Program-made: the position numbers and the translations under genes
Assembly (NCBI RefSeq): GCF_016342265.1
Contig: NZ_JAEIOS010000011.1
Location: 434,001 to 498,000, forward strand
Direction of reading: 5' to 3'
DNA: 64,000 nucleotides
From: Corynebacterium meridianum
GTDB taxonomy: Bacteria; Actinomycetota; Actinomycetes; Mycobacteriales; Mycobacteriaceae
Part shown: in pieces, positions 40,308 to 50,219 of the stretch
How positions within the stretch are numbered: the stretch's first letter is position 1
Layout: the number at the start of each line of letters is the position of its first letter
Notes under the pieces: generated by a model
Told to the model about the DNA's origin: nothing
The model's input: the letters and a program-made list of their open reading frames with translations, nothing else
The model's database searches: none

Positions 40308-41132
40308 GTGTTGATTCCTTAGCTTCTGGTGCTGGACAGAGGACCCTGGCGGCTCTTCCCACTCAAGTCGGGCGCTCGGCCGGTTCGTGCCCGGTACATG
40401 TGCGTCGCCACCGGGGCGTACCCGGTATGACAACTGCCCAAGTATGCCACCATCGGCGCGGGTTCACAAACCAGGCTGGGCCCCATCCACGGCGAACTCC
40501 TCGAACGCGCCCCTCGACCGCTGCACCCCGATCACCTGCGAGCAGTTGCGGACCACGGATGGTGACCTGGATCGAGTGGACCCACCACCACCAACGCCGT
40601 CAGGCCCACCTGAGCCGATTGTCACCTATCGGATTTGAGACGATCATGAGCACGATCGTAGCACTGGCGATGCGACTACAACCTGCCACCTACCCGAGCA
40701 GCAACCCCGATTATCTTATGTGTGCGGCGCCCGGCATATGCGATACTCGAACGGCGAGTTACAGCCATCAAGGCCTCAATCAGTGACTCGTACGAAGTGA
40801 CACTCAAAAATGAATCTGGCAAGGGTTTGCTAAACATCACTTTCGCCTCTATGCCGTTCACTGAAAGATCGTCAAGTCGGCTAGACAAGGGCCTCCTCCG
40901 CCAGTACATGCGGCCTGCCGGAGGCTTCCTGAGATCTAATCCTACCGACCGTTTATGGGAGTCGTATGAAATTGGGACGATCTGACATCGGAGGGTGAAC
41001 TACCCAAAATCCGCACTCATCCCCTTCGACCCGCCGAAGGCGATGGCCGAATATCGCGAACTGAAGTAGGGGCGAGCAAGGTATGGTCCCCGAACCCCAC
41101 CTTGTAATGATGGGATTATTCCCCATTTCAGA
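40308..41132. other. Intergenic region holding an IS remnant
   Basis: No convincing gene between rplS and the toxin gene. 40496-40703 is an insertion-sequence remnant (listed separately). An 87-residue frame at 40722-40985 has no ribosome-binding site or recognisable content and I do not call it. Confidence 0.5.
40496..40703 (+). mobile_element. IS3-family transposase 3'-end remnant (copy A)
   Basis: The plus strand encodes VTWIEWTHHHQRRQAHLSRL then SPIGFETIMST, the conserved C-terminus of IS3-type OrfB (WIEW...RR...L..LSPxxFE). It is about 87% identical to 43865-44070 in the same direction. The rest of the IS is absent. Confidence 0.8.
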
Positions 41133-41633
41133 CTAGAATCTTATGTTCTCTCTTCGCATAAGCTCGAGCATAGAAACGCAATTAATGCCCTGTGATTGAG
41201 CAGCGTCAGGAATCTTCACTCTCTTTTGTTTGTGAGGGGATGAAGTCTCGTTGGTCAAGATTGTCAGGAAGTGTTCTTTGGCGTGGGCAACTAGCCAAGC
41301 GTCGGCTTTGGAGTAATCTGCAAATTCTCGAAGTGCCTCGTCTAGATAGCGCGGGTTATTCTTAGCGCGAGCCCATTCCACCACACTGCCATACCCTGAA
41401 AGTGTCACATCGGTGATTTTGAGAATGTCATCTTGAGGGAAGTGATCGATGACCCATTGACTGGCCAAATCCCCAGCGGGCCTAATCTCATCGAAAACTG
41501 ATTGACACAGCAACAATCTACCAGACGATTGCAGTGACTCGAGCAGTCCCCAATACCCGGGAAAGACATCTGGAGGATAGGTGTGAGACCCTGTAATGAT
41601 GACGTTGGTGTCCAGTAAGTAGCGCGAACTCAC
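41133..41633 (-). CDS. DUF4411 PIN-like toxin
   Basis: A 166-residue protein starting with YLLDTNVIITGSHTYPPDV, the PIN-domain first Asp, with further acidic positions in DEIRPAG and YSKADAWLVAHA. DUF4411 proteins are predicted ribonuclease toxins that travel with Xre/ImmA-type antitoxins. Its GTG overlaps the antitoxin stop by one base (TAGTG). GC is near 48%, far below the backbone, which supports recent transfer. Confidence 0.82.
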   Translation of the reverse strand: MSSRYLLDTNVIITGSHTYPPDVFPGYWGLLESLQSSGRLLLCQSVFDEIRPAGDLASQWVIDHFPQDDILKITDVTLSGYGSVVEWARAKNNPRYLDEALREFADYSKADAWLVAHAKEHFLTILTNETSSPHKQKRVKIPDAAQSQGINCVSMLELMRRENIRF

Positions 41634-42778
41634 TAACCCATCACCGGCCTAAAGTCCAGCACTGTCTCGATAGTGCTAACTTTCCTATATCCCGTAAGGC
41701 GCGCAGCATCGCGATATGTCAGAGCGCCTCGACCATAGGCCTCCGAAAGCGCAGCGATAAAATTACTGCCCAAACGAGCACGAGCCATCACATCGGGACG
41801 AGGACCCCCCTTAGGCTTTTCGCCAATTCTCGGTTGCACCAAATTCTTCCACTGGTAAATCAGAGCCCCTGCAGCCTTAGGTGCTAAAAGATTGAGTGTC
41901 ACCATCCTCCATGCAATTGCCTCGACACTCGGGCCAAGTTGGCGGGATTTGGCCCCTAGATACTCTATGTCAATGGGGTTCACGAACTTACTATCTGCCA
42001 GAGATTCTTTAGGCAACAGAAATGCTGCAGCGAATTTGTTGCACCACTGTTCAATTCTGTTGTGCTCTTCATCGGAACTGACCCCCTGCTTCCCAAGCAA
42101 TACATGGCCTAGTTCATGGGCGAGACTAAAAAGATTTGCGGTGGCAGCATCAGCCGTGTTTACAAAGATAAGCGCGTATCCATCTTCGATAAGCGTAAAG
42201 CCTCGAAATTCATCACGATCTAGACGAGAGTGAGTATTACTCCCAACGGTAGAGCTCTTCATTACCACAATTCCGCAATCTTCAATTTGCTCCGCCAAGA
42301 GATTTACAAACGTTTTACCATTAGTGGAGGTGCCGGGACTCCATCCGACAATTTCTCGTGTACGGTGAGCAACGGTTTCAGGGGATTGATTAAGGTTCGC
42401 GGTATTGAGAAGCTCTGGGCATCGCCCTCCGTAGACAGCAGCATTTTCTGCGTACCACGTCAAGTTCCTCTGGCTCTGGAAGATCTGCTCTTCGAGTTCC
42501 TTACTTGTTTCCCCCAGGCGCGTATTCTTCTCTGTACGAAAATCAGGCAGATCAGGAGTCACCTCTACAGGCACCGGAAGAAGCAAATAGCCAAAGGGGA
42601 TCCCAGCCTTCTTAGCGAGGCTTCTAGCCTGTTTGAGCGTCGGTTGTTTCTTGCGTTCCATCCAGTCGTGAACATGTTTGAAATCTGCCTGAGTAGCGAG
42701 TTCGGTGGTCGTTTTTCCGGTTCGAGTAATGGCCCACTGCAGCACTTCTTGACTGATGGGCACACGCACAGGGGTCAT
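41633..42778 (-). CDS. Xre-like HTH / ImmA-IrrE metallopeptidase antitoxin
   Basis: A 381-residue protein with an N-terminal helix-turn-helix (residues ~20-60, TTTELATQADFKHVHDWMER) and a COG2856/ImmA domain with zinc motif HELGH at 221-225 and a downstream Glu in NRIEQWCNKFAAAFLLP. It has AGGAGG six bases before the ATG. As first gene of the pair it likely represses the promoter and neutralises the DUF4411 toxin. The upstream AGTTAGA and GTTAGAT repeats (42793-42825) could be its operator; this is a guess. Confidence 0.85.
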   Translation of the reverse strand: MTPVRVPISQEVLQWAITRTGKTTTELATQADFKHVHDWMERKKQPTLKQARSLAKKAGIPFGYLLLPVPVEVTPDLPDFRTEKNTRLGETSKELEEQIFQSQRNLTWYAENAAVYGGRCPELLNTANLNQSPETVAHRTREIVGWSPGTSTNGKTFVNLLAEQIEDCGIVVMKSSTVGSNTHSRLDRDEFRGFTLIEDGYALIFVNTADAATANLFSLAHELGHVLLGKQGVSSDEEHNRIEQWCNKFAAAFLLPKESLADSKFVNPIDIEYLGAKSRQLGPSVEAIAWRMVTLNLLAPKAAGALIYQWKNLVQPRIGEKPKGGPRPDVMARARLGSNFIAALSEAYGRGALTYRDAARLTGYRKVSTIETVLDFRPVMG

Positions 42779-43020
42779 CTCTACCTCCTAACCATCTAAC
42801 TGCTCGTATTCTTCTAACTCTTAGCTTCCGTCCGCCATGCATGAGAGATTCAAATAATGGGGAGTCAAGAGTCGTACATGCTCGATGGTGTGAATACTAC
42901 CGAACCGCTCTCAACCCACCCTTGGGTACCTCATGCAACAAACCCCGAACTTGCCACACATCGGCACCGGAAACCACCCAGCCCACGCTCCCGGGTGTGC
43001 TGTACGGGTGGGGTTACATC

Positions 43021-44071
43021 TGATCTGGACTGCCCGTCGGGCGGGCCAAGGAGGATGCTGCTGTGTCTAACCCCTACTCGAGCGAGTCTCTGTGACGACG
43101 TCGTGCGCGTGGCGAGGAACCGCGAGCCCGGAGTGACGATCGAGCAGATCACGAAAGACTTCGGTGTTCACCCGATGACGCTGCGGAAGTAGATGCGCCG
43201 TGCCGACATCGACGAGGGCACCAAGCCCCGACAGGCTCGGACCGAAGCAACCGGACTCCGCGAAGCCCGCAAGCGGATCCGACTGCTCGATCAGGACAAC
43301 GAAGTTTAATGTCGGGCGGCGGCGTATTTGTTACAGGCGAACCTGCTTGGAAAAGATTCCCGGCTCGTGACTGTGCTCGCCACTGCAGGGATCCCTGCGA
43401 CGGTGGGGTATCGGCTCGTCGCCGACGAGGCCCGCGACAACGGTGAGGCGATGTCGGACCATGCCGCGTGGCCTGTCGTGTCCAGCAGTGGCTGGTTCAG
43501 CCCGTTGGAGGAGCCCAGGCGGAGCACTAGGCCTGCAGGCCCGGTCCACCAGTGCACGACGACCTCTGTGCCGTAGGCAGTGAGTATCGTCCGGACCAGG
43601 TGTGTGTTCGCCGCGGACACACCGAACGAGCTGTGGTTGAACGACATCACCGAGCACAAGACCACCGGAGCGAGCTCTACTTCTGCACGATCAAGGGAGG
43701 TCTACCCGGGTCGAATCGTGGTGCACTCAAATTGACTCGAGGATGAAGCCGCGGCTGGCTGTCCAGAGGCTCGAGAACGCCATCGTGTGATATAGGTGTG
43801 GGCTGAGAAAGGTCGAGCGGGAACAACACCGCTATGAAATCGTTCTTCGTGCTACTGCAATACAACGCCCTTCAACCGCTGCGCCTGAATCACCTACGAG
43901 CAGTTGCGGACCGCGGGTGGTGACCTGGATCGAGTGTGCTCACCACCGCCAACGCCGTCAGGCCCGCCTGGGCCGATTGTCGCCTATCGGGTTTGAGACG
44001 GTCATGAGCACGATCGTCATACTGGCGATGTGACTACAACCTGCCACCTACCCGTGCAGCAGTCCCGACCC
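43021..44071 (+). mobile_element. IS3-family insertion sequence, degenerate (copy B)
   Basis: OrfA remains start at GTG 43063 (AAGGAGG upstream) but shift frame at once; DDVVRVARNREPGVTIEQIT and KDFGVHPMTLRK follow, then an in-frame stop and MRRADIDEGTKPRQARTEA. OrfB remains include YRLVADEARDNGEAMSDHAA, LWLNDITEHKTTG, PGRIVVHS and the C-terminal RLSPIGFETVMS equivalent. Ends: TCTGGACTGC...CGGG near 43024 matches the inverse of the 44045-44068 sequence at about 16 of 22 positions, which are the likely IRL and IRR. Internal deletions and stops make it inactive. Confidence 0.82.
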
Positions 44072-44104
44072 CGTTTCCCGAGCACATGGGGCATGATCGG
44101 ATGC

Positions 44105-44575
44105 ATGAAGAAGATGATGTGCGTTCTCGTCCTCGGCTCGACACTGCTGGCGTCGTGCGCCGGAGGGAGCGATGCCCCGGAGAACGACGCCGCCACTACG
44201 GTGACGTCGACCGGATCGGCGGGCGCATCGACGTCGGCCACCCGGGTCCCGGAGTTCGACGGCGGGCACGTCTCCCCCGCCGAGTTCGCGGCGGCAGTTG
44301 ATTCCGGTGCGACGGTCCTCGATGTGCGGACCCCGGAGGAGTACCGCGAGGGACACATCCCGGGGGCCCTGCTTCTCGACGTCAACGCCGACGATTTCGA
44401 TGCGCTGGCCGGGCATCTGAACGAGGACACCGACTACGCCGTCTACTGCCGCAGCGGATCCCGGTCCCGCGAGGCGATCGAGCGCCTGCGGGATGCCGGG
44501 GTCCGGCGGACCGTCGGGCTGGAGGGCGGGGTGAAGGCGTGGCCGGGTGACGTGATCCCGGGCGAGCCGAGCTAG
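44105..44575 (+). CDS. Rhodanese-domain lipoprotein
   Basis: A 156-residue protein with a lipoprotein signal ending LLASC and a single rhodanese domain: VLDVRTPEEYREGHIPGA, then the active-site loop YCRSGSRS with catalytic Cys, and GLEGGVKAW. Such exported rhodaneses probably handle sulfane sulfur or thiosulfate outside the membrane. ATG 44105 is the start that puts the signal peptide at the N-terminus. It directly follows the IS remnant, so its promoter may have been altered. Confidence 0.85.
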   Translation: MKKMMCVLVLGSTLLASCAGGSDAPENDAATTVTSTGSAGASTSATRVPEFDGGHVSPAEFAAAVDSGATVLDVRTPEEYREGHIPGALLLDVNADDFDALAGHLNEDTDYAVYCRSGSRSREAIERLRDAGVRRTVGLEGGVKAWPGDVIPGEPS

Positions 44576-44598
44576 CCGGCGAACCGACCCGGGGCGTC

Positions 44599-46920
44599 TC
44601 AGTTCCCGAAGCCGGCCTTCTTCAGGGCGTCCGCGAGTGATCCACCGGGGGCGGGCCTGCCGCCGGCGTTGCCGCGGGCGCCCTGTCCCCCGCCGCGTCC
44701 CTTCCGGCCGCCACGGTTGCCACTATTCCGGTTGCCGCCGCCCGCGCTGCCGCGCTGCGGTTTCGGTGCGGGGGCACCTGGCTCGTCGTCGAGCCGCAGG
44801 GAGAGCCCGATGCGTTTGCGGTCCACGTCGACCTCCATGACCTTGACCTTCACGACCTGTCCGGAGCGGACGACTGTGTGCGGGTCCTCGACGAACTTCG
44901 TGGACATGGCGGAGACGTGAACTAGTCCGTCCTGGTGGACGCCGACGTCGACGAATGCGCCGAAGGCGGCGACGTTGGTGACGGTGCCCTCGAGGATCAT
45001 GCCCGGGGTCAGGTCGGAGATCTTCTCCACGCCCTCCTTGAATGTCGCGGTGGTGAACTCGGGCCGGGGGTCGCGGCCCGGTTTGTCGAGTTCGGCGATG
45101 ATGTCGGTGACGGTGGGCAGTCCGAACTTGTCGTCGGTGAAGTCGGCCGGGTTCAGGGACCCGAGGACCCGGGAGTTGCCGATGAGGTCGGCGACGCCGA
45201 GGCCGGTCGCTTTCGCGATGCGGCGGACGACGGGGTAGGCCTCGGGGTGGACGGCGGAGGCGTCGAGGGGGTCCTCGCCGCCGGTGATACGGAGGAAGCC
45301 GGCGCACTGCTGGAAGGCCTTGGGGCCGAGCCTGGGAACGTCCTTGAGTGTGCGGCGGGAGGGGAATCGTCCGTGCTCGTCGCGCCAGCCGACGATGTTG
45401 TCGGCCAGCGTGGAGCTGATTCCGGCGACGCGGGTGAGCAGCGGCGCGGAGGCGGTGTTGAGGTCCACGCCGACGGCGTTGACGGCGTCCTCGACGACTC
45501 CGTCGAGGGTGCGGGCGAGCTGCGTCTGGTTGACGTCGTGCTGGTACTGGCCGACACCGATCGATTTGGGGTCGATCTTGACGAGCTCGGCGAGCGGGTC
45601 CTGGAGCCTGCGGGCGATGGACACCGCGCCACGCAGTGAGACGTCCATGTCGGGGAACTCGGCGGCGGCGAGGCTACTCGCGGAGTAGACGGAGGCGCCT
45701 GATTCACTGACGACGACGGTGGTGGGCTTGCGGCCACCGGCTTTGGCCAGGAGGTCCGCGACCTGGTGGGAGAGTTTCTCGGTCTCCCGGCTGGCGGTCC
45801 CGTTGCCGACGGCGATGAGTTCGACGCCGTGGGTGGCGCACAGGTCGGCGAGTTCGCGGACGGCACTGTCCCACCGGTTCTGCGGCTGGTGCGGGTGGAT
45901 GATGGTGGTGGCCAGTACCTTTCCGGTGGGGTCCACGACGGCGGTCTTCACGCCGTTGCGGTAGCCGGGGTCGAGGCCGAGGGTGGCGCGTTGGCCGGCG
46001 GGCGCGGCGAGCAGGACGTCGCGGAGGTTGGTGGCGAAGACGTCGAGGGCGCCGGCTTCGGCGTGTTCCTTGAGGCGCATGCGGACGTCGAGTCCGGAGG
46101 AGACGTAGAGCTTGGTGCGCCAGCCCCAGCGGACGGCGTCGGCGAGCCAGGTGGAGGCGGTGACGTCGAGGTCGAATCGGTCGGCGATGAGCCCCTGGTA
46201 GAACTCGTCGTCGCCGGCGTCGAGGTCGAGGTGAAGCACGCCCTCCTTCTCCCCGCGCAGCAGGGCGAGGATCCGGTGGCTGGGCAGCCGGGTGAAGGGC
46301 TCGGAGAACTCGAAGTAGTCCTTGAACTTCGCGCCCTCCTGTTCCCTGCCCTCGACGACGGTGGCGGACATGCGCCCGCGGCGGTACATCTCCTCGCGGA
46401 CTTCGCCGACGAGGTCGGCGTCGGTGGCGAACTGGTCGATGAGGATGGCGCGCGCCCCGTCGAGCACCTTCTTCGTGTCCTCGAAGCCCTCGCAGATGTA
46501 TCCGGCGGCGGCTTTCTCGGCGTCGGTGTCCTGTTCGGTGGTGAGCGTGTCGACGAGGGGTTCGAGGCCGGCTTCCCGGGCGGTGTCCGCCTTGGTCTTC
46601 CGGCGCTTCTTGAACGGCAGGTAGAGGTCCTCAAGGCGGGCCTTTGATTCGCAGGCGGCGATGAGCGCCCGGAGGTCGTCAGTGAGTTTCCCCTGTTCCT
46701 CGATGGCTGCGAGGATGGTGGCTTTGCGATCCTCGAGCTCGCGCAGGTAGCCGAGTCGCTCCTCCAGTTGCCGGAGCTGGGTGTCGTCCAGGCCGCCGGT
46801 GGCCTCCTTCCGGTAGCGGGCGATGAAGGGGACGGTGTTGCCTTCGTCGAGTAGGGCGACGGTGGCCCGGACGTGGGCCTCCGGGACTCCGAGTTCACGG
46901 GCGATGGTGGAGATGATCAT
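44599..46920 (-). CDS. tex: Tex family RNA-binding transcription accessory protein
   Basis: Tex is a conserved nucleic-acid-binding protein related to eukaryotic Spt6. The 773-residue protein has the N-terminal helical Tex domain ([19 protein letters not shown]), the YqgF/RNase H-like domain ([17 protein letters not shown]), helix-hairpin-helix motifs ([18 protein letters not shown]), and a C-terminal S1 domain ([20 protein letters not shown]). A Gly/Arg-rich tail of ~50 residues follows. Start ATG 46920 has GAGGCGA upstream. Confidence 0.93.
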   Translation of the reverse strand: MIISTIARELGVPEAHVRATVALLDEGNTVPFIARYRKEATGGLDDTQLRQLEERLGYLRELEDRKATILAAIEEQGKLTDDLRALIAACESKARLEDLYLPFKKRRKTKADTAREAGLEPLVDTLTTEQDTDAEKAAAGYICEGFEDTKKVLDGARAILIDQFATDADLVGEVREEMYRRGRMSATVVEGREQEGAKFKDYFEFSEPFTRLPSHRILALLRGEKEGVLHLDLDAGDDEFYQGLIADRFDLDVTASTWLADAVRWGWRTKLYVSSGLDVRMRLKEHAEAGALDVFATNLRDVLLAAPAGQRATLGLDPGYRNGVKTAVVDPTGKVLATTIIHPHQPQNRWDSAVRELADLCATHGVELIAVGNGTASRETEKLSHQVADLLAKAGGRKPTTVVVSESGASVYSASSLAAAEFPDMDVSLRGAVSIARRLQDPLAELVKIDPKSIGVGQYQHDVNQTQLARTLDGVVEDAVNAVGVDLNTASAPLLTRVAGISSTLADNIVGWRDEHGRFPSRRTLKDVPRLGPKAFQQCAGFLRITGGEDPLDASAVHPEAYPVVRRIAKATGLGVADLIGNSRVLGSLNPADFTDDKFGLPTVTDIIAELDKPGRDPRPEFTTATFKEGVEKISDLTPGMILEGTVTNVAAFGAFVDVGVHQDGLVHVSAMSTKFVEDPHTVVRSGQVVKVKVMEVDVDRKRIGLSLRLDDEPGAPAPKPQRGSAGGGNRNSGNRGGRKGRGGGQGARGNAGGRPAPGGSLADALKKAGFGN

Positions 46921-46952
46921 TCGCCTCAGTCTAGTGGCCGGTGCCGGGCCCC

Positions 46953-46992
46953 TTGACACCCCGTCGTATAGTGCTAGTTTGATTAGCACTAT
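46953..46992 (+). promoter_or_regulatory. Promoter and operator of the GntR gene
   Basis: A consensus -35 (TTGACA, 46953-46958) is followed by a perfect inverted repeat ATAGTGCTA-N7-TAGCACTAT (46968-46976 and 46984-46992) that covers the -10 zone. Such palindromes are typical YtrA-subfamily GntR operators, so autorepression is likely. Confidence 0.7.
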
Positions 46993-47019
46993 CAGTTCTT
47001 TACCTTTCGGGAGGTCCCC

Positions 47020-47376
47020 GTGCTGATCACCCTCGACACCTCATCACCGGCACCCGTCTACACTCAGCTCGTCGCGGCACTGACCCGGTCGATCACCGAC
47101 GGGGAGACACCCGCGGGCGCGAGGCTGCCGTCGGCGGGGGAGCTCGCCGAGGCACTCGATCTCAACCGGAACACGGTGCTGCGCGCCTACCGCCAGCTCC
47201 GCGACCGGGGCCTGGTGGAGCTACGCCGGGGAAAGGGCGCCACGGTGCTCCGACCGCCCGAGCGAACCACCGCCGTGGAGAACGCCCTGGACGCCCTCGC
47301 CCGCCTCGCCCGGGAGTCGGGTGTCTCCCTCGACCAGCTCACCGCGTCCCTCGCCGCGCGCGGCGTCACCGGATGA
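47020..47376 (+). CDS. GntR-family regulator (YtrA subfamily)
   Basis: A 118-residue regulator with an N-terminal winged helix ([59 protein letters not shown]) and only a ~40-residue C-terminal part, which defines the YtrA type. These usually repress adjacent transporter or membrane genes and themselves. GTG 47020 has GGGAGG upstream. The following membrane-protein gene starts 20 bp on. Confidence 0.88.
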   Translation: MLITLDTSSPAPVYTQLVAALTRSITDGETPAGARLPSAGELAEALDLNRNTVLRAYRQLRDRGLVELRRGKGATVLRPPERTTAVENALDALARLARESGVSLDQLTASLAARGVTG

Positions 47377-47395
47377 CCCAGAACGGAGCCCAGCC

Positions 47396-48355
47396 ATGAA
47401 TCCCGCGACCCGCTTCCGGATCCTCGCCCTCGGGGTACCGCTGCTCATCGCCGCCACCCTCACCGTGATCGCCGCCGTCATGTTGCAGGGACACCGGGGC
47501 GAACTGGCGACGCACTTCGCCCTCGACGGAACCCCCGACGGCTTCATGTCCCCCACCGCGTTCCTCCTGGTGGTAGGCGTTACGACCATCGGAACCGCGG
47601 CACTGATGGGTGTGCTGGCCGGAACCCGCCAGCGGTTTCTCGCCGGCTGCGCGGGATTCGCCGCGACCTTCCTGGGCGCACTGGAGATCCGGACCGTCCA
47701 CGTCAATCTCGCGGCCCCCTCACCGCAGGATGTCCGGCTGCCCGCGATCGAGGTCCTGCTGTTCCTGGTGCTGTCTGTGGCGGTCGGGGCGCTGCTGGCT
47801 CGGGCGGCGACGCCCGTGCCGAAGGAATCCGACGGGGAGCGGGTCGCCGCGGTGGTGCCGGTCTCCGGGTCCCGGCGCGCCGTGTGGTTCGGCCACGCGA
47901 CCGCCCGCCCGTGGCTGATCGCCCTGACGGTGGGCATCGGCACCGTGTTCACCGTCATCGGCCTGCTGATCCCGGACGACACCGGTGGCGCGGACCGGGT
48001 GATGATCGGCTCGGGCGTCGTTCTCGTCGTCGTCGGACTGATGTTCACCCGGGTCCGGGTGCGCGTCGACAACCGTGGTCTGACCTGGTCGCTGTGGCCG
48101 GGACTCATTCGTTCCACGATCCCCCACGAGAAGATCACCGGGGTCCGTGCGATTGACCTCGACCCCCGCGAATGGGGCGGCTGGGGCTGGCGCCTGAGCG
48201 TACGCGGTACCGCCCTCGTCCTGCGCGGTGGGCCGGCGATCGTGCTCTCCCGCCGGAACGCTACCGATTTCGCCGTCACCGTCGATGACGCCGACACCGG
48301 AGCGGGGCTCATCCAGGGATATCTCGACGCTCTCCGGGATGAGAAGGAGAGTTAG
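47396..48355 (+). CDS. DUF1648-type membrane protein under GntR control
   Basis: A 319-residue protein with about six membrane spans. The N-terminal part (LATHFALDGTPDGFMSP) matches the DUF1648 domain found in SdpI-like and YtrA-linked proteins; the C-terminal half has a PH-like segment (TRVRVRVDNRGLTWSLWPGL). In SdpI systems the family gives immunity to a toxic peptide, but that role here is only a possibility. It overlaps the convergent trmD gene by 4 bp. Confidence 0.8.
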   Translation: MNPATRFRILALGVPLLIAATLTVIAAVMLQGHRGELATHFALDGTPDGFMSPTAFLLVVGVTTIGTAALMGVLAGTRQRFLAGCAGFAATFLGALEIRTVHVNLAAPSPQDVRLPAIEVLLFLVLSVAVGALLARAATPVPKESDGERVAAVVPVSGSRRAVWFGHATARPWLIALTVGIGTVFTVIGLLIPDDTGGADRVMIGSGVVLVVVGLMFTRVRVRVDNRGLTWSLWPGLIRSTIPHEKITGVRAIDLDPREWGGWGWRLSVRGTALVLRGGPAIVLSRRNATDFAVTVDDADTGAGLIQGYLDALRDEKES

Positions 48356-49599
48356 GGTCTCCAGGCGCAGGCGGCGCCCGAGCCGGGTTCGGTGTATCCC
48401 TCCTCGGAGGTGCCGTACCAGTAGGTGTCCTCCGGTAGTTGGGCGACGACGGCCTTCGTGACGGCCCGGAGATCGAGGGCCGAGACCCCGTTGACGATCA
48501 CGCGGTGCAGCACCTCGGAGGTCGGTGCGTGACCCTCGGCCTGCATGAACTGGGCGACGAGCATGTTCTCCGGCTCGCAGGACAGCGAGATCTCCTCGGC
48601 GTGCACGGTGGCCTCCAGGTAGCCGGCGCGCTCGAGACCCCGGCCCAGCTTCCGCGAGATCTTCCGCCACTCCCCCGGTGTGATCAGCAGATTCAGGTCG
48701 GTGGACACAGGTCGCGGTGCGGCGTCCGCGAGGATCTTCTCGTCGTCGATGTTCAGGGCGTTCTCCAGTCGTAGTTTCTCGATGAGTTCGGGCCGTCGTG
48801 CAGCGGTACGGAGCAGCGACCGCTCTCGTCGCCAGGCGTCGATGTGGGCGTGGTTGCCGCCGATCAGCACCTCGGGAACCTCGAGTCCGCGCCACTCGCG
48901 GGGTTTCGTGTAACTCGGGCCCTCGAGCAGCCCGTCGGAGAAGCTGTCGTCCACATGGCTCTCGGCGTTGCCGAGGACCCCGGGGATCAGCCGGACGATG
49001 GCCTCCGCCATGACGAGGACCGCCACCTCGCCACCGATGAGCACGTAGTCACCGATGGATACCTCGCGCACCCGGTAGCGGTGGGCGGCGTCATCGACCA
49101 CCCGTTGGTCTATGCCCTCGTACCTGCCGCAGGCGAAGACGATGTGGTCCTCGTGGGACCAGGCGCGAGCCATCTCCTGGGTGAAGGGCACACCGGCCGG
49201 GGTCGGGACGATGAGCAGCGGGGCGGTGCCGTCCTCCCCGTCGCGGACGTCACGCCGGGTGTCGTAGCCGGTGAAGTCCGCGCCCGACAGGTCGTCGTGC
49301 CGGGGGCGGTCGACGTGGGGCTGGGCGGAGTCGAGTCTGTCGGCGACCGCGGCGGGGCCGGTTCCGGCCGCGATGTCGTCGAGTGCCGGACCCCACACAG
49401 TGGGTTTCATCACCATTCCGGGGCCGCCGCCGTAGGGCGGGCCGTCGACGGAGCGGTGCACGTCCGTGGCCCAGTCGCGCAGATCGTGGACGCCGACGGA
49501 GAGGATGCCCTGCTCGATGGCCTTGCCCAGCAGGGCGTGCCGCAGGGAATCGAGATACGCGGGGAAGATCGTCGCGACGTCGATGCGCAGCCCGCTCAC
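48352..49599 (-). CDS. trmD: tRNA (guanine37-N1)-methyltransferase with C-terminal extension
   Basis: TrmD methylates G37 of tRNAs to prevent frameshifting. The catalytic SPOUT part has GGGPGMVMKP, the knot region FACGRYEGIDQRV and SIGDYVLIGGEVAVLVMAEA, then LLEGPSYTKPREWRGLEVP. An insertion of ~35 residues lies before the knot. The protein is 415 residues, against ~230-280 for the family; the last ~135 residues (after EKILADAAPRP) have no domain I recognise. GTG 49599 overlaps the rimM stop (GTGA). Confidence 0.92.
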   Translation of the reverse strand: MSGLRIDVATIFPAYLDSLRHALLGKAIEQGILSVGVHDLRDWATDVHRSVDGPPYGGGPGMVMKPTVWGPALDDIAAGTGPAAVADRLDSAQPHVDRPRHDDLSGADFTGYDTRRDVRDGEDGTAPLLIVPTPAGVPFTQEMARAWSHEDHIVFACGRYEGIDQRVVDDAAHRYRVREVSIGDYVLIGGEVAVLVMAEAIVRLIPGVLGNAESHVDDSFSDGLLEGPSYTKPREWRGLEVPEVLIGGNHAHIDAWRRERSLLRTAARRPELIEKLRLENALNIDDEKILADAAPRPVSTDLNLLITPGEWRKISRKLGRGLERAGYLEATVHAEEISLSCEPENMLVAQFMQAEGHAPTSEVLHRVIVNGVSALDLRAVTKAVVAQLPEDTYWYGTSEEGYTEPGSGAACAWRP

Positions 49600-50108
49600 A
49601 GGTCCAGCAGCCCTTCCGGCGGAGTGATCGTGGCGGTCCCCGCCCCGAGGTCGACGTCGGGGACGATGGCGTGGACGAAGGGGATGAGCACGTCCTTGCC
49701 CGTGTCCAGGCGGACCTCGAGCGTCTCCCCGGCGGGGCCGTGCAGGACGCCGGTGACCTCGCCGATCTCCTCACCGTCCTGCACGATGCGCAGGCCCTCG
49801 AGCTCGTGGTCGTAGAAGCCCTCCTCACCGGGCTCCGATTCGCGGGGAGCCCCGAAGAACCGGGTGCCGCGCAGCGAGTCGGCGGCGTTCCGGTCGGCGA
49901 TCTCCGCGAACTTGATCAGCAGCCGGTTCTGGTGACCGCGCACCGAATCAATGGTCAGGCGGTGCTCACGTCCACCCTGGCGACCGGTGAGCACCTCGCC
50001 GACTACGAAGCGTGCCTCCGGTTCATCGGTGGTCACCTCCACCGAGACCTCGCCCCTGATTCCGTGGGACTTCACCACACGTCCGACCAACAGCTCCACA
50101 TTCTCCAT
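49596..50108 (-). CDS. rimM: Ribosome maturation factor RimM
   Basis: RimM helps mature the 30S head with S19. The 170-residue protein has the N-terminal LLVGRVVKSHGIRGEVSVEV and RGTRFFGAPRE barrel part and a PRC-like C-terminal domain (GFYDHELEGLRIVQDGEEIG, VLIPFVHAIVPDVD). Genes rpsP and rimM are adjacent in most relatives; here 9.4 kb separate them. Confidence 0.94.
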   Translation of the reverse strand: MENVELLVGRVVKSHGIRGEVSVEVTTDEPEARFVVGEVLTGRQGGREHRLTIDSVRGHQNRLLIKFAEIADRNAADSLRGTRFFGAPRESEPGEEGFYDHELEGLRIVQDGEEIGEVTGVLHGPAGETLEVRLDTGKDVLIPFVHAIVPDVDLGAGTATITPPEGLLDL

Positions 50109-50219
50109 GGCCGATTATCCTAACCGACCCGGAACAGGCACCCGAACATTCGGGAAGACGGACGAAGTTTGATTAGGCTTGCTTGTGTACGAACTTTCCT
50201 TCGTTGTCAGGAGAACACC

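Noticed and set aside
40722..40985. 87-residue plus-strand frame near the IS remnant
   Set aside because: No ribosome-binding site or similarity recognised; situated in degraded IS-flanking DNA.
50173..50191. TTAGGCTTGCTTG upstream of the methyltransferase gene
   Set aside because: The first half-site fits a DtxR box but the second half does not; too weak to call without expression data.
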